64,000 bases of DNA from an uncultured Methanobacterium sp. (GCF_963665055.1 NZ_OY762015.1:2335501-2399500); one strand, 5' to 3'. Positions 1 through 14,492 are shown, counted from the first letter of the stretch. The notes: a model not told the origin generated them from the letters alone. Program-made: numbers and translations.

Positions 1-1234
<1,234 letters not shown>

Positions 1235-1656
1235 TTAATCACCTGTGATTTACAAAATAAATATCGCAAACTTATAATGTTATAAATATTGTCTCAACAG
1301 CTTTTTAAATGCTATCTCTTTCTTAGAGAAACGCATTATAACTGGTGGAATGTTTCTTAGGATGCTAATATTTAGATTAAATGGTTAATAAATTCATAAT
1401 TTAAAGAATTTCATTTTTTTAACCATTTAATTACTTTAAGACTCATGGTAAACCTGTTCATCATCCCTGATTATAGATTTAGTCTGGATGGATTCATCCA
1501 CTCCACTAGGATAGTTTCATAATTTCATAGAGGTAGCTTATAAATAACATCAAAACAGAATTTTATTCTTAAGGTTAAGTTCTAAAAAAGATAATGGTTA
1601 ACAAAATATGGTTAACTCAATCATATAATTAACTGAGTTTATATTAAGGTGGTAGT
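1235..1656. other. divergent spacer between ilvD and thrS, no gene seen
   Basis: AT-rich DNA that must hold the promoters of both flanking genes. A CTTATAATGTTATAA stretch near 1271-1285 resembles the motif repeated around the parA operon but is imperfect. I see no supported ORF, RNA fold or strong repeat. Confidence 0.6.
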
Positions 1657-3498
<1,842 letters not shown>

Positions 3499-3722
3499 TT
3501 TAGATCATCTAAATTTAAGTTAACTTTTAAACATTTTTTAAACACTTTAGGTTTTTTTTCATTGATATAAACCTATCATTACTTGATAAAAATACGTTCT
3601 TCTAGGAGATCCTCATTTTACGAGTTTTTCTTAACAGAACGTGCTTCGTTAGAAGAATGTTTTCATTAAATAAAGAATGTCTGTCTTAAAATTACAGGTA
3701 AAAGTATTGGGAGATAAATGCA

Positions 3723-4928
3723 ATGGAAAACGCTTTAATGGAAAAGGTTCCTTTATCCCAAATTGAAGGTAGGATAAAATCTTTTAAGGCCATAATGGAC
3801 GCTTCAAACCCGGGATGGGAAATGGCAGTAATTTTCAGTAAAATCAACATTTACTACTTCACTGGCACCATGCAGGAAGGCATACTTCTAATTCCCTGTG
3901 AAGAAGATCCCACTTTATGGGTGCGGCGCAGTTACCAACGAGCAATGGATGAATCATTATTCCCCTCTATTAAACCAATGAAAAGTTTCCGAGATGCTCG
4001 TAAGGAAATTAAAACTCTTCCAGATACGGTTTATCTGGAAACTGAAGTGGTACCCCTTGCCCTGTACCAGCGTTTTACCAAACACTTTCCTTTCAAAGAA
4101 TTTAAACCAGTTGATCAACAGTTAGCTGCAGTGAGGGCAGTTAAAAGTGAATACGAGCTATCTTTCATGAGGAAGTCTGGAAAAATCCATCAGCACGTCA
4201 CTGAAGACATGGTGCCTGAAATGTTGCATGAGGGTATGAGTGAAGCAGATCTGGCTGTTGAAATCTTCAAAACTCTAGTAAGTGAAGGTCATGATGGATT
4301 AACCCGTTTTGGAATGTTCGATAACGAAATGGTAGTGGGACATGTTGGTTTTGGTAATAGTTCCATCTACCCCACCTATTTTGACGGTGCCAGTGGAACT
4401 CGAGGAATAAGCCCAGCAGCACCAGTCTTAGGAAGCCGCCATAGGAAACTGGAAAAAGGTGACCTGGTATTTGTAGATGTAGGCTGTGCTGTAAATGGTT
4501 ACAACACCGATAAGACCATGACCTACATGTATGGCAGCACATTACCTGAACATGCCCTTGAAGCCCACCAGAGGTGTGTGGAAATCCAGAATCAAATCGC
4601 CCGGATGTTAAAACCTGGTACAATTCCCTCCCAGATATATGGTAACATTATGGATAACCTGGATGATGATTTTTTGGAGAACTTCATGGGGTTCGGACCA
4701 CGTAAGGTAAAGTTCTTAGGGCACGCTATAGGTCTATTGATTGATGAACTCCCTGTGATTGCCGAAAGATTCGACCAACCACTCCAGGAAGGCATGGTAT
4801 TTGCAGTGGAACCTAAAAAAGGAATTAAAGATGTCGGTATGGTTGGAATTGAGAATACCTTCATTGTCACATCCAATGGTGGGGAATGTATCACCGGGAA
4901 CCATCCTGGAATGATCCCAATTTTTTGA
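3723..4928 (+). CDS. M24 family metallopeptidase (Xaa-Pro dipeptidase-like)
   Basis: Creatinase/prolidase-type protein of 401 residues, predicted to cleave Xaa-Pro peptide bonds in the cytosol. The N-terminal half (1-145) is the creatinase N-domain; the pita-bread catalytic domain follows. All five metal ligands can be read: D252 (FVDVGC), D263 (NTDKT), H334 (FLGHAIG), E363 (AVEPKKG) and E377 (GIENTF), so a dinuclear active site is intact. The start at 3723 is preceded by GGGAGAT; the ATG five bases upstream is in another frame and closes at once. Exact substrate is inferred. The gene stands alone, followed by a T-rich stretch. Confidence 0.85.
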   Translation: MENALMEKVPLSQIEGRIKSFKAIMDASNPGWEMAVIFSKINIYYFTGTMQEGILLIPCEEDPTLWVRRSYQRAMDESLFPSIKPMKSFRDARKEIKTLPDTVYLETEVVPLALYQRFTKHFPFKEFKPVDQQLAAVRAVKSEYELSFMRKSGKIHQHVTEDMVPEMLHEGMSEADLAVEIFKTLVSEGHDGLTRFGMFDNEMVVGHVGFGNSSIYPTYFDGASGTRGISPAAPVLGSRHRKLEKGDLVFVDVGCAVNGYNTDKTMTYMYGSTLPEHALEAHQRCVEIQNQIARMLKPGTIPSQIYGNIMDNLDDDFLENFMGFGPRKVKFLGHAIGLLIDELPVIAERFDQPLQEGMVFAVEPKKGIKDVGMVGIENTFIVTSNGGECITGNHPGMIPIF

Positions 4929-5061
4929 ATAAAGTTTTTATTTTTATTTTATTTTTTTGTATTTTCATTTTTAATCCTTGAGTTTACAGATTTCCATAAA
5001 TTTTATTCATGTCCTGTAATCCATCTGAATTTCTTTATAATGCATATGAAAACTTTAAATA

Positions 5062-5103
5062 TTATAACTTATAACTTATACTTAATAACTTATAATTTAT
5101 AAG
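5062..5103. repeat. TTATAACTTATAA-type repeat upstream of parA
   Basis: About six consecutive near-copies of a 7-bp TATAACT/TATAATT unit in the leader of the ParA gene. The same motif recurs as a long inverted repeat after the parA operon and again at 16834-16858 and 16925-16940. It could be a centromere-like (parS) site for the ParA system or a regulator site; the sequence alone does not decide. Confidence 0.5.
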
Positions 5104-5199
5104 AAATACAGCCTATACATAATACAGTCATATAAAAAAATACCATCATATAAAAATTTAAAAAAAATAGGATTTAAGAAAAATAATTGGAGAACCATT

Positions 5200-5988
5200 A
5201 TGGCAGAAGTAATATCTATACTCAATCAGAAGGGTGGTTGCGGTAAAACCACCACAGCAGTAAATCTTTCAGCGGCATTAGCAATTTTAGGGAAAAAAGT
5301 TCTGGTAATTGACATGGACCCTCAGGCCAATGCCACCACTGCATTCGGGGTGGAGAAAAACGAGGAAAATTCAGTTTACAGGGTTTTAACTGGTGAACAG
5401 ACCGTGGGCGAGGCAATTGTTTCCACTGAAATTTCCCAACTGGACCTTCTTCCCAGCCATATCTCACTCAGCGGAGCTGAAATAGAACTCAGTAAAGATA
5501 TTGGGTTCCCATTCATATTAAAAGAATCCATGGATGGTCTTTTAGATGATTATGATTACGTTCTCCTGGATGTGCCTCCTTCTCTGGGTATTTTAACCAT
5601 CAATGCCCTGGTAGCTGCAGATAGTGTCATCATACCTATCCAGGCCGAGTTTTATGCCCTGGAAGGAATGGCTGATCTTTTAGATGCCATGAAACTGGTT
5701 GAAAGTCGTCTAAACAGTCCTTCTCCAATAAAAGGAATATTAATTACTCTCTATGATTCTCGAACTCGACTGGGCAGGGATGTTTACCAAAATGTAAAAC
5801 AGTACTTCGGTGATACTGAATACATTTTTAAAACCACTATACCACGGAATGTGAAACTGGCCGAGGCCCCCAGCCATGGGAAACCCTGTATTATTTATGA
5901 TGATGAATGTATAGGAACTGAAGCCTACAATGACCTTGCCAAGGAATTTTTATCACTAAATGAATCTGATGGGGAGGCCAATAAATGA
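5200..5988 (+). CDS. ParA/Soj-type partition ATPase
   Basis: Deviant Walker ATPase of 262 residues that dimerises on ATP, binds DNA non-specifically and moves ParB-bound cargo. The deviant Walker A is KGGCGKTT at 11-18, with the signature lysine K11. DMDPQANATTAFG follows, and the Walker B-type VLLDVPPSLG lies near 120. It overlaps the next gene by the four bases ATGA, so the two are translationally coupled. The partner starts with a ParB-like ParA-binding motif. Repeats of TTATAACTTATAA lie on both sides of the pair. Chromosomal partition is the likely role; a plasmid-derived or regulatory role is possible. Confidence 0.9.
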   Translation: MAEVISILNQKGGCGKTTTAVNLSAALAILGKKVLVIDMDPQANATTAFGVEKNEENSVYRVLTGEQTVGEAIVSTEISQLDLLPSHISLSGAEIELSKDIGFPFILKESMDGLLDDYDYVLLDVPPSLGILTINALVAADSVIIPIQAEFYALEGMADLLDAMKLVESRLNSPSPIKGILITLYDSRTRLGRDVYQNVKQYFGDTEYIFKTTIPRNVKLAEAPSHGKPCIIYDDECIGTEAYNDLAKEFLSLNESDGEANK

Positions 5989-6416
5989 CTGCTAAAAAAG
6001 GTGAAAGTGCACTGGGAAGAGGATTAGATGCCCTTATTCGGAAAGAAAAGCCTAAAAATGAGGATAAACCGAAGAAAGATGAGAGCAGTCAAAAAATAGC
6101 ACCAGGAAAGAAGAAAACTCCTGAGAAAGCAGTTGCCAGAAGTTCTTCAAAGGTTAAAAATCCTCAAAAAACCAAAAAACAACCCAGAAAGGCCAAGGAA
6201 GATCTGGATAGAGTCATCATTGATGGAGTGGTGTTGGATGTGCGAAAAAATCCTCGTATATCATTATGGTCTGCTCGATCTGCAGCTGTTTTAAGGTTTT
6301 TAAAGAATACAAAACCGGCATTCAGTATAAGTAAAGAGGCATCTGCTCTCATTGAAGAGGCAGTGCAACAGAAATATCCTGATATCTGGGAAATGTTTGA
6401 TAACGAAGATTTTTAG
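5985..6416 (+). CDS. small basic partner of ParA with a ParB-like N-terminal motif
   Basis: A 143-residue protein. Residues 9-17 read ALGRGLDAL, followed by IRKEK. This resembles the N-terminal ParA-binding motif of ParB/Spo0J proteins (GKGLDALF type). Then comes a long lysine/proline-rich disordered stretch (about 20-75) and a compact C-terminal region (about 76-143) with LDRVIIDGVVLDVRK and a helical tail. The ParB CTPase/nuclease fold and its HTH are absent, and 143 residues is half the ParB length. The gene overlaps parA by 4 bp. I infer a reduced or alternative centromere adaptor; whether the basic middle or the C-terminal domain binds DNA is unknown. Confidence 0.7.
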   Translation: MTAKKGESALGRGLDALIRKEKPKNEDKPKKDESSQKIAPGKKKTPEKAVARSSSKVKNPQKTKKQPRKAKEDLDRVIIDGVVLDVRKNPRISLWSARSAAVLRFLKNTKPAFSISKEASALIEEAVQQKYPDIWEMFDNEDF

Positions 6417-6442
6417 AATTTAATGGATATACGGGGGTGGTT

Positions 6443-6496
6443 GGTTATAAGTTATAATCAATTATAAGTTAGAATTTATTAGTTATAACTTATAAC
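6443..6496. repeat. 14-bp inverted repeat after the parA operon
   Basis: GTTATAAGTTATAA at 6443-6456 is matched exactly in inverse by TTATAACTTATAAC at 6483-6496, with a further ATTATAAGTT half-copy between them. The arms repeat the motif found upstream of parA at 5062-5103. The spacing and AT-richness fit a partition site or operator better than a terminator, since no T-run follows directly. Confidence 0.55.
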
Positions 6497-6772
6497 ATCT
6501 TTATTTTTTTGATCCTTGTTGGGAAGTTCTTTTTTTCGGTGATTTTATAATTTACAAATTTTATGGCGTAATTTTAACTTATTGGTGCAATTTTGACACT
6601 TATAACAGTTTAGTAAAAAATATAGTAAAAAAATACAGTAAATATAAAAAAATTCAGTATATTAAAAGTATATTAAAAATTCAGTATAATGATACAATTT
6701 AAACACTTAAAATAATTAAATTTAAACACGGAAGTGATTTAACTTAAAATAATTCATTTTAAAATGGTTGTG
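6497..6772. other. AT-rich convergent spacer, no gene seen
   Basis: Together with the inverted repeat just before it, this forms a 356-bp gene-free gap between the convergent ParA operon and the radical SAM gene. It holds T-runs near 6500-6540 that could stop transcription, and several imperfect copies of short AT words such as TTCAGTATA and AGTAAAAAA near 6600-6690. Confidence 0.5.
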
Positions 6773-7894
6773 TTAAAAAGACAGTGTGGTCTGTCTGGCA
6801 TGGTTCAACTGGATGAATGGTTCAGCCCTTTTGGTCACCACACCTAAATTCTTAAGTTCTTCCATTTTGTTGAATTTCACTCCTTTTCTACGGGAATCGG
6901 CAATCCTCTGGGCGGATTTTTTTCCTACTCCCGGGATACGCATCAACTGTTTAAAACTGGCTTCATTTACCTCCACCGGGAATTCTTCTGGGTGAGATTT
7001 TGCCCAGAGCAATTTAGGATCTTCATTCAAGAGTATGAAACCTTCATCATCCAGGATAATCTCATCCAGTGAAAAACCATACGAGTTCAGAAGAAACTGA
7101 GCTTGATAAATGCGGGGGGTTCTTTTCTTTTCAGGTTTAGTGTGATTTGATAGTGGAGTTTCTTTAAGCGGTTCGAAAGGACTTAGATAACTTAAATTGA
7201 TATTTAAATGTTTATGGAGCCATTGGGCTCGTTTCAAAACATCCTGATCAGTTTCATTATTCGCACCCACAATTATCTGGGTACTTTGACCAGAGGGGGC
7301 CATTTCAGGGTGACGTTTCTTCAGGCGACCGATCCATTTCATTCTCCGCAGGACATCGTTATGGTAATCCTTGGTACTGGTGAGTTCCTGGAAACCCGAC
7401 TTAGTGGCAGATTCGAGGTTCACACTCACCCGGTCTGCCAGGTTCATGGCTCTTTTTATCATATCATAGGAAGCCCCTGGAATTACCTTGAGGTGTATAT
7501 AACCCTGGTATTCATATTCCAAACGCAGTTTACGCGCAACCTCCACCATCTTCTCCATGGCCACATCAGCATCCCCGGGCATTCCTGAACTTAAAAAAAG
7601 ACCTTCAGCATAGTGATTCTGATAATAATGAAGAAAAACAGATATTAACTCTTCAGGTGAAAATTCAATCCTTTCAAAACGATTATGGCAGTGGTTGATA
7701 CAGTAGTTGCAGTCACTGGTGCAGTGGTTGCTCATCAGAACCTTAAATAGTGGAACCTGACAACCACCTTGAGTTCTGGCATGATAAATCCCGGGTAGGT
7801 TACGGGATGTGAAATTCTCCTTATTAAGACCCACATAGTTACAGAGGTCGTATTGTGAGGCTTCACCCAGAATACGAAGTTTTTCTATCTCCAT
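6773..7894 (-). CDS. radical SAM protein with C-terminal helix-hairpin-helix (putative DNA modification/repair)
   Basis: About 373 residues. The radical SAM [4Fe-4S] motif is C58-x3-C62-x2-C65 (CTSDCNYC), embedded in a (beta/alpha) barrel. A helix-hairpin-helix near 320-350 ([20 protein letters not shown]) suggests contact with DNA. The layout matches the family called putative DNA modification/repair radical SAM protein, which in bacteria is usually paired with a uracil-DNA-glycosylase-like gene; no such partner is visible here. The substrate is unknown. I use the ATG at 7894; a TTG one codon upstream is possible, and neither has a clear Shine-Dalgarno. Confidence 0.8.
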   Translation of the reverse strand: MEIEKLRILGEASQYDLCNYVGLNKENFTSRNLPGIYHARTQGGCQVPLFKVLMSNHCTSDCNYCINHCHNRFERIEFSPEELISVFLHYYQNHYAEGLFLSSGMPGDADVAMEKMVEVARKLRLEYEYQGYIHLKVIPGASYDMIKRAMNLADRVSVNLESATKSGFQELTSTKDYHNDVLRRMKWIGRLKKRHPEMAPSGQSTQIIVGANNETDQDVLKRAQWLHKHLNINLSYLSPFEPLKETPLSNHTKPEKKRTPRIYQAQFLLNSYGFSLDEIILDDEGFILLNEDPKLLWAKSHPEEFPVEVNEASFKQLMRIPGVGKKSAQRIADSRRKGVKFNKMEELKNLGVVTKRAEPFIQLNHARQTTLSF

Positions 7895-8037
7895 CAACTT
7901 ACTATGTGTTGGTTAAGATTAATAAAAATTTAGAAAGAGCAGATGCGAAGTAAATGTATGTCTTGAACAAATTGAAGATTTAAGATCTTACCAGATTCAA
8001 GTTTTTACCATTAGTCTTTCAAATCTGTCACCACTTT

Positions 8038-8048
8038 TATTATAAAAG
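8038..8048 (+). promoter_or_regulatory. TATA box of cfbB, probable leaderless transcript
   Basis: TATTATAAAAG starts 29 bases before the ATG at 8067, which puts the transcription start within a few bases of the ATG. No Shine-Dalgarno precedes that ATG. The identical 11-mer sits 28 bases before the DUF1786 gene. Confidence 0.55.
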
Positions 8049-8066
8049 ACAGTTCTTATTAGAAAT

Positions 8067-9419
<1,353 letters not shown>

Positions 9420-9582
9420 AATTCAAATTTGATTATCAGAATATTAAAGTTTAGATTGTTTAAATCTATTTTAAAGTGAAATTTTTACAATTATTTTTTT
9501 CTTTTTGAATTTTTCAGAATTTTTTTTAAAGATAAAATTCGCCCCTAATTCCCAAAAAATATTGTTTTAAAGGTCTAATTTT

Positions 9583-9730
9583 TTCTACTGTAGAAATATT
9601 TTTGGATAATTCATTGGATATTCTTAGGAATATAATTTTTCATATTTTCATAAAAATAAAGAATTTTTTCTACTGTAGAATACTTTAGTGTTATGGGGCC
9701 CATTCAAGAGTAATTTTTTCTACAGTAGAA
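9583..9730. repeat. three copies of the palindrome TTCTAC(W)GTAGAA
   Basis: Perfect 13-bp palindromes at 9583-9595, 9668-9680 and 9718-9730. The centre base is T in the first two and A in the third. Each is preceded on the + strand by AATTTT or similar, giving an identical AATTTTTTCTAC left flank. Spacings are 85 and 50 bp. With a one-base centre they cannot form an RNA hairpin without opening the inner pairs, so dimeric protein binding sites are the better reading. They lie in the 643-bp spacer between cfbB and the polytopic membrane protein at 10063, and no ORF is visible there. Confidence 0.65.
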
Positions 9731-10062
9731 AAAATTGAGTTGATTTCAGGTAAAATTAGGGATGGGGCTTAGGATAAAATCACTACATTGACTAAAAAGT
9801 TTTATAAACAAAAGGAATAAAGCACTTAGACAATAATATTTAAAAAATTCTCAAATCTTATATCTCAAATCTTATAAATTCTTGAATCTTATAATTTCTA
9901 AAACTAAATAAATTCCAAAAAAAGGAAAAAAAGTTCTGATATTTTTTATTAAAAGTTTATTTCAATACAATACAGAATAAGTTTTCAATGTGTGCAAGTT
10001 TATTCATAAGATAACTATGCAGATAATATTTTAAGTCCAGATAACATTTTAGGAGAATGATT

Positions 10063-11256
10063 ATGAAATTTAAAAGCGTGGATATATTTTCACCCCACAT
10101 CCTGGTGATAATTATAGCTTTGTATGTATCATTGGCGGCAATTGCTTACCAGGAACACCTGAGAAACTTACAATGGATTTCCAGTACCACATGGGCCTAT
10201 GTTTTCGGAGGGACCATGTTTTTCATTGCCGGTGTATTCCTCCCTAAATTCATTTACAATCACAACGAAAAACTAAAATCGCTCTTTGGAGGGCCCAACG
10301 TTGGTGAAAAAGATTCAGCTCCATGGTACAATAAGCTGCGAATGCTCTTAGATGAGCGGGTAGTCCTTGCTGCAGTACTGATTGCCATATTCCTGCAGAT
10401 AATGAATCTCTATCTCCTGGGAGGTATACCTATCTTAAGCGGTTACCTGAAATTCAAGGCCACCACAGACTTATGGCGCTTCGCATATCCACTGTTTCTC
10501 CCTGCAATAACCATTCTTCTGGCCAAATATCCACGTAAATGGTACTACCTTCTCTTTATCATAGGACTGGGAGTTTTTGCCATCAATGGTTACAGAACCA
10601 CCACCATGGCCATACTCATCAGTGGCTTCATAACCCTGTACTACACCAGGAGAATGAAAACCAGCCATATACTAATTTCGCTTCTTATCATTGCTTTAGT
10701 AGGGGTAGCAGCGGGTTATATTGCTGTTATGTCCATTCAATGGCAGCAATGGGCATTGAATCCATTACAGCTCGTTGCTTACCGGGCAGGATTTACAATG
10801 ATGGTCTTTGACAAGATAGTCCACATGGCCGGAACTACAGGAGGCACTCTGTTTCAGCAGGCATTCTCAACAGGACATCCCCGGATTACAGTAGGAGAAG
10901 TGGTTCTTCATTATCCTTTGCCCGGGGGCGCACCAACTACCAGTATCACATCCACCATATTCGGACCAGCAGTACTGGACTTTGGATTTTATGCCATGGC
11001 CATACAGATGTTCATAATTGGAGCAGTACTAAGGATAATATACGCTACCCAGATTAAGGCCAGCGGGGCATTCACAGCTCTTTATGCAATCGTGCTTACT
11101 CACACCATGATATGGGTGGAAACTGGCCCCACAGATAGTGTGGTTTACATCTTCTATTTCCTGGCCTTAATTGCAGTGGTTATTTATGCGACTCAATTGA
11201 TGAGAACCCCTAAAAACCTGAAGGTAACTCATAAAGAACATGAGGGTAACCCATAA
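10063..11256 (+). CDS. polytopic membrane protein, oligosaccharide repeat unit polymerase-like
   Basis: A 397-residue integral membrane protein with about ten hydrophobic segments, the first at about 10-30 and the last at about 355-380. The pattern of helices and a long loop containing GGTLFQQAFSTGHPRITVGE resembles Wzy/O-antigen-polymerase-like proteins of archaea that join glycan repeat units outside the membrane. No catalytic motif is decisive. I prefer the ATG at 10063, seven bases after GGAG, to the ATG at 10057. The extreme C-terminus (KVTHKEHEGNP) is encoded by the first unit of a 41-bp tandem repeat that runs past the stop codon. Confidence 0.6.
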   Translation: MKFKSVDIFSPHILVIIIALYVSLAAIAYQEHLRNLQWISSTTWAYVFGGTMFFIAGVFLPKFIYNHNEKLKSLFGGPNVGEKDSAPWYNKLRMLLDERVVLAAVLIAIFLQIMNLYLLGGIPILSGYLKFKATTDLWRFAYPLFLPAITILLAKYPRKWYYLLFIIGLGVFAINGYRTTTMAILISGFITLYYTRRMKTSHILISLLIIALVGVAAGYIAVMSIQWQQWALNPLQLVAYRAGFTMMVFDKIVHMAGTTGGTLFQQAFSTGHPRITVGEVVLHYPLPGGAPTTSITSTIFGPAVLDFGFYAMAIQMFIIGAVLRIIYATQIKASGAFTALYAIVLTHTMIWVETGPTDSVVYIFYFLALIAVVIYATQLMRTPKNLKVTHKEHEGNP

Positions 11257-11333
11257 ACCTGAAGGTAACTCATAAAGAACATGAGGGTAACCCATAAACC
11301 TGAGGGTAACTCATAAAGAACATGAGGGTAACT
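11217..11333. repeat. 41-bp tandem repeat spanning a stop codon
   Basis: Nearly three copies of a 41-bp unit starting at 11217, 11258 and 11299 (CCTGAAGGTAACTCATAAAG...). The first copy encodes the last residues of the membrane protein, including its stop; the other two are downstream non-coding copies with few changes. Each unit itself contains two related halves, AGGTAACTCATAAA and AGGGTAACCCATAAA. The rest of the spacer up to 11629 is AT-rich, with CCCC/GGGG arms (11381-11394) as a weak hairpin. Confidence 0.85.
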
Positions 11334-11629
11334 TAAACGAACTATATCCTCTTGGAATATTCTATAATGGGTCAGACAATCCCCTTTTTAGGGGTTAAAC
11401 CAATCCCCATTTTTTCATTTTAAAGGAAATGGAAATTTTTTACACTGGAAATGCATGTCTTTTTTAATCAGGAATTTTATTTTTGTAATACATTATTTTT
11501 ATCAGCACTCGTGTAACTTGGAAGGCAATAAATTGATAAATAATTATGTAACATGTTTATCCGAATAAGAGCTTTGATTTGGAATCTGATTTCTTTAAAT
11601 AGCTGCCTTTCCACTTGCCCTCTGAATCT

Positions 11630-11638
11630 ACTATATAA
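11630..11638 (+). promoter_or_regulatory. TATA box of mtd
   Basis: ACTATATAA in an otherwise mixed sequence 68-76 bases before the mtd start codon. It predicts transcription starting near 11660 and a leader of about 45 bases that ends in the GGTGATAAT ribosome site. Confidence 0.6.
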
Positions 11639-11684
11639 ACCTTCCCCTAATAATTAAATGAAAAAATACTTAAGCCGATCTCTC

Positions 11685-12536
<852 letters not shown>

Positions 12537-12549
12537 GAATATTCTAAAA

Positions 12550-12577
12550 ACAGTCCCTAAGGACTGTCCTTTTTTTT
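12550..12577 (+). terminator. hairpin and T-run terminator after mtd
   Basis: ACAGTCC at 12550-12556 and GGACTGT at 12561-12567 form a 7-bp stem with a CTAA loop. A run of eight or more T follows almost directly. Confidence 0.8.
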
Positions 12578-12695
12578 ATTTTTGATAATTAGTTTTGCCT
12601 CAGTCTACATCTTTTAATTCATTCCACATTTAGATTTTAATAAGATCATTACTATTTAATATTACATTATCCATAACCAAACATGGTGTATTAAA

Positions 12696-13892
12696 ATGAT
12701 CGAAAACATCATTGAACGCTTCTCCAAAGCAGCCAGTATGCAACGCTGGAATGACCATATACGTCCTGTTGAATTCACTGAACTGGATAAACAGGCTCAT
12801 AAAATGGTTATTGCCTATGTTATAGCTAGATTTGAGGAAGACAGGAGGGGTCCCGGTAGTGTAAACTGGATATCTCTCATAGAAGGGGGAATATTTGAAT
12901 TCCTTCACCGAACTGTTTTAACGGATATTAAACCCCCAGTATTTCACCGTATGATGAAAGAAAAGGGTGAAGAACTTAATAAACATGTTTTTCAGAAATT
13001 GGAAAGTGATATGGAGGGTCTGGATCAGGGTTTCCAGAACCGTTTCATGAGTTACTACCAGGAAAGTCCCAGCAGCCTGGAAAGGCGAATACTCCGGGCA
13101 GCTCACTATCTAGCCACCCAGTGGGAGTTCAAGATCATTTACCACACCGCACCATTCATCTATGGTATTGAAAAAACCAAAGAAAACATTGAAAACCAGA
13201 TAGAAGATCATTACGATTTAATCGGGGTGCAGAAGATCCAACTGGGTAAAAAATCCTTCGGATTCATTGATCTATGTGGACAGCTCCGCTTCCAGAAACG
13301 ATGGGCACACATTCCCCGTATACCCGAAACATCTGTACTGGGGCACATGTTCATAGTGGCTGCAACCAGTTATCTATGTACCATGGAAATGGGCATTAAA
13401 GCATGTTCTAAAAGATTCTACAACAACTTCTATGCAGGATTATTCCATGATCTACCTGAAGTCCTGACTAAAGATATCATATCCCCAGTTAAAGGTTCAG
13501 TAGAGGGACTTAAAGAGATAATAAAGGATTATGAAGATTTTCAGATGAAAGAAGAACTTTTACCCCTCTTGCCCCGATCATGGCACGAGGATATGAAATA
13601 TTTTTCAGAATCCGAGTTTGAAAATAAGATTCAGGACAACCAGGAAGTTAAACTGGGTATCAGTTTCCGGGACCTCAATAAAAAGTACAATCGTGATGAA
13701 TTCTCACCTCTTGATGGGGAACTTCTCCACGCAGCGGATCGTCTGGCTGCATTTATTGAGGCTAAACTCTCTTTGGACCATGGAATAAAATCATTAGAAT
13801 TGGAAGAAGCAGCAAAAAACATATACGCAGATTATGAAGGGCAGAAGATTTCAGGCATTGATTTTGGTAGAATATTCAAGTACTTTCGATAA
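12696..13892 (+). CDS. HD domain phosphohydrolase
   Basis: A 398-residue cytosolic protein. The second half carries a clear HD domain: H217 (VLGHMFIVAA), H251-D252 (FHDLPEVLTKD) and D260, which would hold a divalent metal. The LFHDLPEVLTKDIISPVKG segment resembles YfbR/HD_3-type 5'-nucleotidases. The first 180 residues are related in layout (KAASMQRWNDHIRPVEFTEL) but lack the paired HD, so they may be a decayed or interaction domain. A nucleotide substrate is likely, not proven. GGTG precedes the ATG. Confidence 0.75.
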   Translation: MIENIIERFSKAASMQRWNDHIRPVEFTELDKQAHKMVIAYVIARFEEDRRGPGSVNWISLIEGGIFEFLHRTVLTDIKPPVFHRMMKEKGEELNKHVFQKLESDMEGLDQGFQNRFMSYYQESPSSLERRILRAAHYLATQWEFKIIYHTAPFIYGIEKTKENIENQIEDHYDLIGVQKIQLGKKSFGFIDLCGQLRFQKRWAHIPRIPETSVLGHMFIVAATSYLCTMEMGIKACSKRFYNNFYAGLFHDLPEVLTKDIISPVKGSVEGLKEIIKDYEDFQMKEELLPLLPRSWHEDMKYFSESEFENKIQDNQEVKLGISFRDLNKKYNRDEFSPLDGELLHAADRLAAFIEAKLSLDHGIKSLELEEAAKNIYADYEGQKISGIDFGRIFKYFR

Positions 13893-13992
13893 ATGACCGA
13901 GTAATCCTAAACATGGAAAAATAAAAATGCTGGGGGATGGAACAGATTCCATAATTAATTTCTTAGATTATTTAACCATTCCATTTTTTGGT

Positions 13993-14041
13993 AAACTATT
14001 CCTGGAAACTTTTTAGGTTAATTATTCCTGGAATTTCCTGG
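13993..14041. repeat. 25-bp direct repeat at the 3' end of the flavodoxin gene
   Basis: AAACTATTCCTGGAAACTTT at 13993 repeats the last codons and stop region of the flavodoxin gene (TTAATTATTCCTGGAATTTC from 14018). It is one of several cases in this window where the end of a gene is copied just outside it. Confidence 0.6.
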
Positions 14042-14492
14042 CAAAGTCCTCAACCATAGATTCCCATTCCCCACTTTTCTGGGCCTTGCCCCCAATGGCC
14101 AGTTTGTCAATAAATTCCATTCCCTGAGATTCTAAGTTTTCACGGATCTGTATAGTGGCTATCTGATTACCATCACCACCCATGGTTAACAAGGCTGCGC
14201 ATTTTTTCCCAGAAACATTCTCCAACTCTTCCAGGTACTGGTTAACACCTGGTGGGGTGCGACTAGCCCAGACTGGACAGCAAACAATCAAACAATCGTA
14301 TTGGCTCATGTCGGTTATGCAGGGTTTTATGGGCCATTTTTTCTCCAGATATGCGTGGACTGCTTTAATAAGATACCATCTATCCTTAACCGGTTCTATA
14401 CGTGTGAAATCAGCATTTATTAACTCTTGCAGTTTCTGAGCAACCGTCAGGGTGTTCCCAGAGTAAGAATAACAAGCAATTAAGGGTTTCAT
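14022..14492 (-). CDS. flavodoxin family protein
   Basis: 156 residues with the FMN phosphate loop at the very start, MKPLIACYSYSGNTLTVAQK, and the PVWASRTPPGVNQYLEEL loop typical of short-chain flavodoxin-like proteins. It should bind FMN and carry electrons, or act as a small FMN-dependent reductase. An upstream ATG would add 21 residues, but GGAGGT lies just before the ATG at 14492, so the shorter form is chosen. The partner is unknown; it faces two channel-like genes on the same strand with a gap of 87 bp. Confidence 0.85.
   Translation of the reverse strand: MKPLIACYSYSGNTLTVAQKLQELINADFTRIEPVKDRWYLIKAVHAYLEKKWPIKPCITDMSQYDCLIVCCPVWASRTPPGVNQYLEELENVSGKKCAALLTMGGDGNQIATIQIRENLESQGMEFIDKLAIGGKAQKSGEWESMVEDFARKFQE

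Noticed and set aside
3594..3661. Imperfect inverted repeat (ACGTTCTTCT / AGAAGAATGT) after thrS
   Set aside because: Arms are mismatched and about 50 bp apart, and a T-run nearer to thrS is the likelier terminator.
9583..9730. TCTAC...GTAGA palindromes as Cas12a-type CRISPR repeats
   Set aside because: The stem sequence resembles a Cas12a repeat, but the loop is a single base, the spacings are irregular (85 and 50 bp) and no cas12a, cas1 or cas2 is present.
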